A stretch of DNA of 64,000 bases from Dryas octopetala. Its lineage: Eukaryota; Streptophyta; Magnoliopsida; Rosales; Rosaceae. Within the stretch, counting starts at the first letter, position 1. Each line of letters begins with the position of its first letter. A program made the position numbers and the translations under genes. The stretch is from assembly GCA_963921425.1 (NCBI GenBank), contig OY992833.1:23211454-23275453 (forward strand), read 5' to 3'. The notes beneath the pieces are model-generated. The model saw only the letters and a program-made list of their open reading frames with translations. It was not told where the DNA came from and made no database searches. Shown here piece after piece: positions 17,803 through 29,200 of this stretch.

Positions 17803-17935
17803 AAGAATCTGGGCACAAGGTGGGTCGGAGGGGAAGGAGGGAGAGAGAGGGTGGTGTTCGGATGAGAGAGAGAGAGAGAATGGTAGTATTGTTGGAGGTC
17901 GGAGGTGACGGGGTGGCTCGATCAGAAGGGAATGT

Positions 17936-17941
<6 letters not shown>

Positions 17942-17993
<52 letters not shown>
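17942..17993 (+). repeat. (GA)n microsatellite
   Basis: About 50 bp of GA dinucleotides in the right arm of the foldback, mirrored by the CT run at 11779-11803 in the left arm. Confidence 0.95.
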
Positions 17994-17995
<2 letters not shown>

Positions 17996-18247
17996 GTTGC
18001 TCGTGGAGGTCTGAGGTGACTGGTGGCGTGCGAAGTGGAAAGAGAGAGAGAAGGTGGTGGTGCTGTTGGTGTGGTGTGCAAAGAAGATGGTGGTGCTGGG
18101 CACATGGTGGGTCAGAGAGAAGGGAAGAGAGAGAAGAGCTGGGCACGGAGGCAAAATGGTCAATTCATGATGGGATAAAATGGTCAGTTCATGTTCACAT
18201 TTTTAGTTGGGTAAAAAAAAAATTGTAGGATATATATAGAATGCCCC

Positions 18248-18805
18248 TTTCTTGTTTTTATCTATAAAGTTTTTCTTTTACCTGAGTTATTTTCTAATAA
18301 ATTCTATAGCCTAGTTAAGGTTGGTTGTAACAAAACAGAGGGAGTATAATCCATCAGGTAAAGTTGTTGTCCTCAATGTAATGCAGTCTAACCAGATGGT
18401 TATTTAAATTTCTTACTAAACCAGACATTTGCTAACTTACTCAAATCATAATAATGGACACGATATTTTCCCACCTAGACCATTCTAAAGGACAAAGATG
18501 ACCACTACAAAGATGGGATCAGAAATTGATTCCAAGCTGCCAAAATCCAGAACAATCTTTTATTTCTCAAATCAAAAATATAGAACCAAATAAATTAGAA
18601 ATGTAAAAGTAGAAATTAGAAAATGTCATTAAAACCAAGTCGGTAAAGGCATAAGCCCCAAGTCACCCAATGCAGAAACTTCTAAATAAAACAAGCCAAT
18701 AATATAGACTCCTGGCCCCAACAAAGACCAAACAAAAAAAAAAAAGCAATAATTTAAGACTAGGATTACAACAAGCAATCTGCTTGAAGCCAGCCATGCC
18801 AATTC
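18248..18805 (-). other. TCTP 3' flank / 3' UTR
   Basis: No reading frame of note. The part near 18500-18805 directly follows the TCTP stop and probably holds its 3' UTR. Confidence 0.5.
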
Positions 18806-20536
18806 TTAGCACTTGACCTCCCTCAAACCATGTGCAAAGTAGATAAATGTTGGGTCTGTGGCACCATCCTTGTAGTAAGCAAAAACCAGACCTCCATCAT
18901 CATGCATGCTCTCCCCCACAAAGCTGCAAAAGAACATGTGAATCAATGCTTATATCTTTAAGCAACAGACATTAAATATTCCATTGATGTAAAACATTCA
19001 CCACGGTAGCAAAGCATCTATTGTGGGAATGACTAATATGATAAATTACTATGGATAAATAAATCAACACAACTTACAATTGGAGGTCACTAAGCTTTGA
19101 AAGCAGAAACTTGGTTGCCCCCTCAATGTTCTTCTTAAATACATCTTGGTTTTCCCCCTCCAGTTTAGGTGTCAACAATTTGATGTACCTCTTCACCCAT
19201 GTGACAAACTGCTTCTTTTCAAACGGAGGTTGCTCCTGCAAGCATCAGGTGATGATAATCAATTCCTACACGGAATATTTAAAAAAATTTATAACCAACA
19301 ATACAGTGGGCACATACCTGAAGCCTAAATGTGTCGACAATGTCAACCACCTTAACAGTTTGATCATCAACACCCTCATCATCCCCACCACCTTCAGCAG
19401 AAGGATTTGCACCAATGTCTACATCAACTGCTCCTTGAACAACCCACTGCAAACAAAATCATTCAAATGACTTTCATTATTATCCAAATGACCTAGCAGC
19501 ACAAAGAACATACAACCACAAGCTCAATAACAACGAACTTGAGGCGCCCAGAAGAAACACACATCATTCTTTCTACTTTATTTTCTACTAGAAGATTTTA
19601 ACTTTGTAAATAAATTGAAAACTTTGTGATAAAGAGCAGTTAGCTCAATAAATACTATAAAAGATTTCAATCAGTGGGAAAAAAAAAATTTAAAGTGACC
19701 AACCTACCTTTCCATCAACTTCCCACAACACTCCATTATGGATTTCCTGGTATGGAAATGAGTCCGAGAGAAGCTCATCACCTAGTATAATTGCATGAAT
19801 TCGGTCAACAACTTATACAGAGTAATACAGCTAATATAAGCTCAAGAAACAATCAAATCCAAAAAAAAAATTCACAGCAGATTTACAAGAGTAGCTAAAT
19901 TCAATGGTCAACATCGCAAGTTTCAAAGTTGCGTCCTTGTTAAAAGGAATAAATTAAGTACACAACATTAAATAAAAAACAATTGTACCAATCACATGAC
20001 TATGCCAGCCTATAACAACAAACAGAGTTACCAAGATATTAAAAACCGATTAAAACTACAAATTCTGTTTAATTAAGAGTTCAGTAGCTTCACATATTCA
20101 TATCTTCAAACATGCATATAATCACCAACAAAGACATCAAAATCTGATTAAAACTATGAATTCTGTTTTTTTTTCTTAACAAGTCTAGCTTAATAGTTCA
20201 GTATCTGCAGGAAATATACATATCATGAAAAATTATTCAGTATCAAATTATATAAAAGTAGATAGATAGATCAAACATGCACATAATCACCAACAACAAA
20301 AACGAAATAAATAGAGCATAAATAGATCAAAGAACCTGAGAACTATCAAAAACAAACACAATACGATAGAAATTCGGGCGCCAGATCCCCACCCTAACCT
20401 AAAATTTGGAAGATAAACAAAGATCTAGCTTCGTAATTTCCCTAAAAACTACTACTGCAAAACAACCCTAATTCAAGCAGATGGTCAAATAAGATTGGGG
20501 AAATTTACCACTGAGGAGGTCTTGGTAAACCAGCAT
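18806..20536 (-). CDS. TCTP: Translationally controlled tumour protein (TCTP), complete
   Basis: Five coding exons, 20509-20536, 19708-19781, 19318-19446, 19078-19235 and 18806-18923, sum to 507 bases, exactly 168 residues plus stop, the usual plant TCTP length. All borders are GT-AG. Recognisable segments are [20 protein letters not shown] at the N-terminus, [20 protein letters not shown], the acidic flexible loop ([17 protein letters not shown]), [20 protein letters not shown] and the C-terminal [17 protein letters not shown]. The family is a small cytosolic protein tied to growth control, TOR/Rab-type GTPase regulation, calcium binding and cell survival; in plants it is highly expressed and essential. 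Intact, with no odd residues. Confidence 0.97.
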
Positions 20537-20990
20537 GTTTGCAGCAGAGACTGTCCCTCGGATCGCCCCAAGAAGGTTATTAGGGATTTGAGTAAGGGAG
20601 AGAGCGACGCAGCGACGAGAGAGCGAGAGATGGTTTGGGGGAGGCTTCGACAACTGGAATTTATAGGCGAGGGTTTGGCCGAGAACACGAAGGAGCTACA
20701 CAACTCTATAATTACGGGAAAGGACCTGTTTTTCCTCTAAATGCCCAAAAGGCCCTTCAGATTTTTCTTTCCGAATCATGATAAAACAAGGTTGATGAAC
20801 GGGTAGTCGGGTCGGTCAAGTTCTAGTTTTGTTGGGTCTAGAGTCTCTAGACTTGTGCTGATTTCGGCCTAGTGAGGCCCAGTGAATTTGGTGGGCTAGT
20901 TTGAGTCGGTCCATAAGAAAAAAACCACGGCTTCTTGCCTCGATTTATGGCCCATATTTTGTTTGGGCTGGTTAATAGGTTAATTGGACT
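20537..20990 (-). promoter_or_regulatory. TCTP promoter: TATA box and site II motifs
   Basis: On the minus strand TATAAA lies at 20660-20665, about 125 bp upstream of the start codon, predicting a leader of roughly 95 bases. Farther upstream, TGGGCC/TGGGCT words (near 20876, 20900, 20951 and 20967) match site II elements bound by TCP factors in promoters of plant translation and growth genes. This is inference from motif identity. Confidence 0.6.
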
Positions 20991-21599
20991 GTTGGACTGG
21001 ACTGAATCGATTTGTTTATTTTTTATTTATAGTTGTCGAAACCTTTGAGTTTAGTCAAAAAAATTTAAAATCTAAAATTGCCCACACTACAATATAATAA
21101 ATAAAACAACAGTTAGTGGGTAGTCCAATTGGAATGACGATGTAATTACCCCTCTATACTCAAGTTTGGTCCCCCTCCCAAAAACAAAAAACAAAAAAAT
21201 ATTACAAATTTGAAAAAAATATATATATATATGTCTATTTTACTAAGAGGTTAAATTTCATCCTCATCTTCTCAATATCAATATAATTCGCTTCATACGT
21301 TGAATTTATATAAAACTTATATAAGATACATCATGAAATAAAGTATCTCATTTTTTTTGGCTAATAATAAAGTATCTCATTTAATTATGTAAGATGAACA
21401 TTATGTTAAGCACATCAAATATTTAATCTTAACCGTTGATTTATCTTTGATTCGTATACTAGGAGGATAACTCAAGTTTTTTTAATTACCCTAACGCCAA
21501 CTGTCAGTTCAATATACACAGTGTAATATGTTGGATTGTAATAATAATTGTGTTGGATACATAATGAAATACTGGATCTTAAGTTAAATTAATAATAAA
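20991..21599. other. AT-rich spacer upstream of TCTP
   Basis: No gene or clear element. Short A/T tracts and a small direct repeat (AAAGTATCTCATTT near 21340 and 21370) are visible. Confidence 0.4.
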
Positions 21600-22625
21600 C
21601 ACAATACAGTCAATACCTTAAACGTATCCAAGATTCAATCCTAATTGTTGGTTTTTGTTTGATCCACACACTATTGAACGTATTAAAGATGCAATCATAA
21701 TAATTGACTCATCCTTAACCCACATATTAAAAATTTAAAAGGTAGAGCGGTGATATTTCCACCCCCATTCATATTTTCTACCCCCTTATGAATTTTCAAA
21801 AAATATTAATCTAATTATTTCACCCCTTTTTTTTCCGAAATTATCTTATCTTTTTCCCTTCCACATCATCTTTCCCCTTCTCCCACACTCTATTGAAAAG
21901 GAAAAATGAAAGAAACCAACCATGGCTGCTGCAATTACAGCAGCTCCTCTACAGACTACAATTGATGTATTTGCACTTGCGGATCTACAGAAGGATCTTC
22001 ATGACTATTATTTTTTATTAAGGGATTTATTATGATTACATTAGAAATATGATTTCGACCAAATTAAAAAAAAAAACATTAAAAATATAATTATTCTTAA
22101 ATCCAATGCTCCTATAAGGTGGATGATTTATCAATGTACCGTGCCGAGCTGATCAATTGCCATGGAAGATGGACTATCCCATGAAACCTTGAGTTTTGTT
22201 TTGTTTTTTTTTTTTTCTTAAGAGTTAAATTTAGTTAATTTTTTTTTTTTTTTTCAAAAAATGGGTGGGGAAATAAAATTGGTGGGTGTGAATAGTAACA
22301 TTCTAAAAGGTATTCAGAATAATGTATCGAAAATTCAATGTTAACCTTTGGTTTTTCTTTTGCCCACACACCGTTGAACATATTATATATTCAATCATAA
22401 TCATTGATTCATCCTTAGCCCACATATTAATAAGGTATTCAAAATAAGGTGTCGAAGATTCAATCCTCACTGTTGGCTCTATCCTAGCTCACACACCATT
22501 GAACATTTGAAAGATTAAATCATAACCATTAACTCATGCATAACCCACATATTAAGAAAGTATATATTCGAAATAACGTATCGAAGATTCAATCTTAACC
22601 GTCGGCTCTTTCCTAGCCCACACAC
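21600..22625. repeat. Degenerate ~125-bp tandem repeat, split by a MITE
   Basis: At least four diverged units share ATTCAATC, a GACTCATCCTTAACCCACAT-type word and CACACACC.TTGAACAT. They run at about 21600-21735, then 22313-22430, 22430-22555 and 22555-22625. A 559-bp MITE separates the first from the rest. Confidence 0.7.
21745..22303. mobile_element. Mutator-type MITE with 9-bp TSD
   Basis: Flanked by TAAAAGGTA at 21736-21744 and 22304-22312. Ends are imperfect inverted repeats: GAGCGGTGATATTTCCACC on the left and, reverse-complemented, GAATGTTACTATTCACACC on the right. The nine-base duplication and end style fit a Mutator-like MITE. The interior holds a 37-codon ATG frame (21925-22038) that may be captured sequence. 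Confidence 0.85.
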
Positions 22626-23045
22626 CCAAAAGGCAACCAAAATATTTTGAATTATATCCAAAAATTACAACCTACAGGCTACAACCAAGCCTCACATCCA
22701 CACATCAACAGTCCAATCACCAACCAATTTTGGAAAATCCTCCACGTGTCTACGGTACAAGCACCACTGGAAATCACTTCGATGGACTCGACCGCACGAA
22801 AAACCCACCCTCCTGATTTGCTTTGCTGAGATATACATTGCCAGACTCATAAACAAGTTACCATCTAAGTGGCTGCTGACAACCAATTTTGGTTCTTCCT
22901 GAGACTCTGAGAGAAAAGAGAGAGAGAGAGAGAGAGGAGAAATGATTCTCTGGCGTTATAAATGTGTCCGCCTCGCTTTCCTTGCTTCCTTCTCTGCTTT
23001 TGCTCTTTCATTCAGTGACTCTCTGTGGCTTTTGTTTGGGCGAAA
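22626..23045 (+). promoter_or_regulatory. Promoter and 5' UTR of the RFI2-like gene
   Basis: A GA microsatellite (about 22915-22937) precedes an upstream ATG at 22942. That upstream frame runs past the main ATG at 23046 in another phase, so it would be an overlapping uORF if the transcript starts upstream of it. Confidence 0.45.
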
Positions 23046-23265
23046 ATGGCTGCCGTTTCGTCTTCGTCAACTGAGTGCTGCTCCATCTGCATGGATGACG
23101 TGTCCGATGGCTGTGGCCGTACCGTCGTCAAGCTTCAATGCTCTCACCAGTTTCATATCGGTGAGTAAATCACAGCGACTTCGCCGACTTTTTTTGTTAT
23201 TTATTTACTAGATGGTTATTTGCTATATGCACGTAGCTGTTCTATATCTACATACACATAGATTG

Positions 23266-23297
<32 letters not shown>

Positions 23298-26200
23298 TCG
23301 TTTATATATATATTTATAAGTATGGAAGTAATGTTTGTCCACAATTATTATAATGGTGATTACAAGGTGTTTTTAGTTTTTATGTGTTTATAGGAATGAT
23401 TATAATTATTGCTGTTGTTGTGATTATTATTATTATTTTATTATCTCCTGAAGGTGTTTTTGATGGGTTTATTGTGACTATATGAGTTCAATATTCCATG
23501 TGTTGTGATTCATCAAAAAGAAAAAAGGGGAAAAATCTATGTGCTGTGTGATGGGGAATCAGGAAAACGTTAAGAGGATATTTGGGAAATCCGGTTATCA
23601 AAAATTTGTTTTGTGACTCTTGTTCCTAAGCTGTTCGATGAATTGGCGGTTTGAAAAGTTTGGATATAAATCATAACTTAAGGGTGTTTAAATAATATTT
23701 ATTGGATTTATCATTTAAGAACACTTCTATCATGGTCTATACACACACACACACACTAGAGCTAGGACATAATAATTGGCATTATTTTTCTATGTGGATG
23801 AGCTATGGAAATTCCTAATGAAGTTCAAAAAATATTATCGTTTGGTTAATTTATTCTTATCTTTCGGGTGCTAATATATGGCTTCTAAGCATTAAGGCAT
23901 GACTAAAGGTCCAAAAAAAACATCCATGAATGATAGTAGAAGGTCTTGCATTTCCTAGGTTTGGTAGATTTTCAGCTCATAATTCTTTTGACTGCATAAG
24001 TCTGCGGAACCCTGCCTACCCTTGGGCATAAGCTCTAGTAATTGATATAAAATATTAACCTCTTAAATCATGAAATATTACTTAATTTTGTTTGTTCAAG
24101 GAATTTTAATATTTGTCTGATGTCCTGCACTTTCCTTTCTCTTCAGATTGCATTGGTTCTGCATTCAATGTAAAGGGTGTCATGGAATGCCCTAACTGCC
24201 GCAATATTGAGAATGGCGTGTGGAGGTGCTTTGAGAATGGTAGCCCTGAAGAGGACTTATTTGAGGGGACGGATTATGAGGAGACTGTAGAGTATATTGA
24301 CATGGTAAAAGCAAGGATTACATTTATCTATTATTTTTTTATCTAATTAAACAAGTTTTTCACAGGATTTATAAAATTTAATTTATGTTTTGTACCAATT
24401 AATACTTCAGTTTCATCGAGTTTGTAAACTCTCATTTTCTTTCTCATTTTGACATGCTTTAGTGGGAGGAATGAGTTAGCAGAACTGGTTAAGGGAATCA
24501 TTTGTAAAACCAATTGAGGACACTTAAGTGTCATTTTACGCTATTAATTTTGATTATTCCTCGAAGGATGATCAAGTGTGTGATGGGTTGCAGATTTTGT
24601 TCCTTCAAGTGGATTATATGCAGTTTGATATTCCTTAATTCTTTTGCATCACTAGAAATTTGTACTTTCCATCATAAACACACACACACAGAGTATCATC
24701 TTTGCAACATGTTTTTTTTATGCTTTTTAAGTTTTACGCAATGCATTGATCTGGATTGTCTCATTAGGACCTAGATGAGAGTTCCTCACATCCATTGGTA
24801 TGTATGCCAACTGTATGTCTCAGATTAACCTGAATCACCACGAAGCACTAAATGTAATAGAAAATATGCAAGGGCTGTGCACGTGGAACAGCTTTAATAG
24901 GATTATCTAAGTATGCATGTGTATGCAGTATCCAAGCATGTAATAGCGTAACTTACTACAAACTAGATAATTTCCAAGGTTCATGAGTTGAACTTAGTCC
25001 CTGTTTAACAAGCTTTACGCGCAAAACCTTAGGGGCTTGTGATGTGGGATTGCTCAAAACATGTATATTTTTGTTCCAATCCATTATGTTTGTGATCTAT
25101 AAGTCTAGTTTCTAAGTGCTATAAGTCTAGTTTCTAACTTTCATTTTCCCTTTTATAGAGGGAATGTGTATATTAGTCATGAAATGTTTACTTGACACTA
25201 CTTTATTACAATTTACAACCTAACCTCTAGTAAATTAATATTATATAATCTATACATGACTCCAATCCAACATTTGGTATACAGTTCAATGTAAGTTTGC
25301 TTGGTTTAATTAAAGCATTGCTTGATTTGTCATATGAGTTGGTTGATGCATATTCAATAACATGACAGTAGCGAGTGATTACTCATATAATTCTGTGATA
25401 GTTTTCTTAGTTTGTATTATATTATAGGTTAAAAGATAATTATGGTATTGGCTTAAATAGTTTCCTTTCAGTTTAAGAATCTAAGAGGATATGAATGCCC
25501 TTGAGTTTCTGCTTCCTAAAAAATATCAGTAACCTCTAACAATCCTGATTTAGTTCAATGGGTAGGATAGTGATCCATTTATGCTCAGTAAAGGCTTCTT
25601 TTCTTTGCTATAAATCCAACAAGATAGTATCTTGGGTGTTTAATTCAATAAAACTCTTCATTGTTACCATTCATACATTTTCTTTTTGTGTTTTTGACTA
25701 TAAGACATTTATGCCAAGTCAAGTAATGGGGTAATTAATAGGCATTAGGAGCAGAATAAGAATAATAGGGAAGAATATCATCTAAATGATATCTTATATC
25801 ATAGTATTAAAACTCAAGAACAAAATATGTTACAGGGACTTGGGTGTGGGTGTCGGATGTGGGAACCTTTTCATATGTTGGATTTTCCATGTAGTTGGAG
25901 TGTCCAGTTGCTGTACCCTACCAATATCATGTCGTATTGACAGGAGTGTCAGGGAGAAGTAAAGGGTCCATGAAATACATAGAAAACTTATGGGTTTAGA
26001 ACATGAGGACAATACCTTTTTCCTGTGAAGGAAAGTAGGTATTTGTATATGTGATAATTACACAGACTTATAGAGTGATGAAATAATTTGAACCTTTGGG
26101 CCAAATGGTATCGTGTCTGTCAATAATCTTAGGGTGGAGGATAAGGGCACTCTTTAACATGTCAGCCAAAAGAAGAATAATAAATTAAAGAGGGTTCGCT

Positions 26201-29200
26201 ATGAGCACTCAAGTGCTGTTGAGAATAGAATTAGTCCAATTTGGGTGGTCTCGGGATTAAATGTACAAAAACTTGATGTTTGGAATTTCATGCTTCTGGC
26301 GTAATCGACTTCTGATTTTTTTCCCATGTATTTGGAGTGTCCAGTTGCTATACCCTACCAATATCATGTCGTATTGACAGGAGTGCCAGGGAGAAGTAAA
26401 GGGTCCATGTCATACATAGAAAACTTATGGGTTTAGAACATGAGGACAATACTTTTTTCCTGTGGAGGAAAGTAGGTATTTGTATATGTGTTAATTACGC
26501 AGACTTATAGAGTGATGAAATCATTTGAACCTTTGGGCCAAATGGTATCTTGTCTGTCAAAAATATTAGGGTGGAGGATAAGGGCACTCTTTAACATGTC
26601 AACCAAAAGAAGAATCATAAATTAGAGAGGGTTCTCTATGAGCGTTCAAGTGCTGTTGAGTATAGAATTAGTCCAATTTGGGTGGTCTCAGGATTAAATG
26701 TACAAAAACTTGATGTTTGGCATTTCATGCTTCTGGCGTAATCGACTTCTGATTTTTTTGAGCATAGAAATGCTCAAACAAGTTTGTGAAGCTGAACAAA
26801 AATATAATCTTATATATAGTATTTTTTGTTTATAAAATTACCCTTTGTTGCTACTGATAGGTGTATTATAGATTAATACAATCTCTTTTTTGGTCTGATA
26901 CAATTAATTATGATATGAAAATATCTGTATTTCAAATTTTTGAGAATGTTTAACATATTGGGTAATGTGTAGCATTCATTGGAGCTCAGGAGTATAAGTA
27001 TTGTATTGGTAAAGGACTGCATATATAATTTGATTATCATTCCCACCTAGGGAATCATAATGGATGCATACAAGAGTCATGTATGTTATTTGAGCCTGTT
27101 TTCTTTTGTCTTGTCATCTCGTTATACATTGTTTTTCATCTCACCATATGTTGTTTTTTGACTAATAACTCTCCTTGACGTGGCAAGCTAATTTACTTTC
27201 CTATGCTTTTTCTTGTTAAGCAATTTATTAGTTGAGTCTGATTAGGAAGGTGGTGAAAGCATTAAGATAGAGGGCTAATAAGTTTTAATTCCTACTTTCC
27301 TAGATGAGCGTATCAGGAATTGTAAAGTGGAATGATCAGTGCTAGACATGTGAGAACACTTTTAAGAGCATAGAGATTTTCATTGAGTTAATGCTATTCC
27401 TAAACTGGTAGGAATATCCACTCAGGGAGACTGTATCATATGTAGGCCAATTAAGAGAGCAAGTGACAACTAACAATCACCTGGCTGAGGCACTAAAACA
27501 TAGAATAACTATTGGACGCAAATTTATTGGTCGTTACAGAGTCTAGTTACGAATGTAACTTTTGAATTAATCTTATGCGTTTTTTTTTTCAGTATAAGTT
27601 ATTCACTTATGTTATTATGTTATGAACTGTAAATATTTAAATCATTGTTCGTTTTGGTATCAACATTTGTAGTTAGGTTATCTGAAGCAAAATATCTAAC
27701 AGAATGGATACAAATAAAGTTGCTGAACTCAATATCTGATTGTTTTGCTAATAGAAATTCTGTTAGTAGGACAAACTAACATCAAAAGTCGGTGAACCAA
27801 AGTTGTTAGCTAGCATGACAAACTTGTTTTCATTTATATACACTTAACTAACCTGCACGTTCCTTCAGTATGATAAAATACCATTATTTTAGACTTTTTA
27901 GTGAAGCATGATTATGGGCCAAGATATGCGAACAATACAACATACACACACCTGCATAACCAAATGCAATAATTAATGAGAATGGGCTGTAAATATGTAA
28001 ACGTATTAATACGTTTGTGGATGCTTCAGGAACCACTTGGAACTTATTCGCGTCATCTTCCTGGATGGTAAGCATTATTTCTGCTTTGCAAGCTCATTTT
28101 CCTTCTTCTTACGTTAAATTTTGTGTTTTACAATTTCATATATCATTGACGTATAGAAATTGTTCTATATTATTTTAACTTACATATTAGTTAGCTGGGA
28201 TTTTCTTTTTTAGTCCAGAATAATTTTTGCCTGCTGCATGAACCCTCATTTTTCTTCTCCTTTTGTCCAATCTATATTGTTCATTTGCATCAGTTTTCTG
28301 ACTGCCTATACCAAAAGTAAGTTTGAGGCTCAAGGATATCACTATTTAATGTCCTTGATTATTTCTAGCAATAGATTGCTCCTATAACAGAGAGAAGTTG
28401 AATTGCTCTGGTGCATTTAGTTGCTTAATGTTCCATATGGAAGTTTTATCCCTAAAATTATGGAAATATGAGTAAAATCACAAGAAACAAATTCAATGTT
28501 AATTTAATGTGTTGTTAAGTCATTTTTAATTGCTACTGATTCCAATCATTGACGTGATTATGTAGATTACTAATAGCTGTTATCTGAAAAAGAAATAATT
28601 AGATTGATGAGATTCTGATTCTTCTCTAGAGATTAGGGTTCCAGGGTGTAGGACTACAAAGAAAGATATTTTTCTTGTTGATCTTTGAATGTTGTGAATT
28701 TCATGATTCTTGAAAACCTAGGACAATTAAATTTTCTGCATACTGTAACTTAGGGTTGGAGATAATAATTAGAAAAGACTTAATTCATGGCTATGTTGTT
28801 TGGTCTTTATCTTACATGTGGGTGTTTTGAAACTTGCAGGGAAAGGGAGTTGGCATCACTGGGCAGTAAGTTCATTTTCTTTTGCACGCACTTTAAATTA
28901 AACTGAACAATTAATGGAAAGCTTGTTTCGAAACAGACTTGCAACAATATTTTGATTATGCAGATGGGAATGTCATTGATCTCCATGCCCTCTTTGCTGA
29001 TAATCCTAATACCAATCGTCATTGGAATGGCCCTCATACACCCAGTGAGATATCTGCTTCCCAGGTTCTCCGGAGCATTGATCCTTACTTTGGAACCTGC
29101 GAGCATTGCGTTAATCTCACAACGAGTGACCATACTGGTGGTGCTAATTGGGCTTTGGTTCCATCTGCAAACTTGAGAATTGACACTAGGGCTAATTCCA

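Larger units (their letters stand above)
11504..18247. mobile_element. Long-TIR foldback element split by a CACTA transposon
   Basis: The outer ends are inverted copies: GGGGAATTTTATACATACCC on the left and, reverse-complemented, GGGGCATTCTATATATATCC on the right, followed by matching CTACAATTTTT, then CT-rich arms. Flanks TTTTTTGTTT (11494-11503) and TTTCTTGTTT (18248-18257) agree at 9 of 10 bases, fitting a Mutator-type target duplication. The left arm stops at the CACTA insertion, and its sequence resumes right after it at 17496 in register with the right arm. Without the CACTA the element is about 1.09 kb. Its centre has palindromic CCGAAC/GTTCGG words. No protein gene is seen. Confidence 0.8.

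Noticed and set aside
17650-18163. Ser/Leu-rich frames on both strands
   Set aside because: Produced by GA/CT microsatellites in the foldback arm.
25540-25620. tRNA-like TTAGTTCAATGGGTAGGA stretch in an intron
   Set aside because: No box B at the expected distance.
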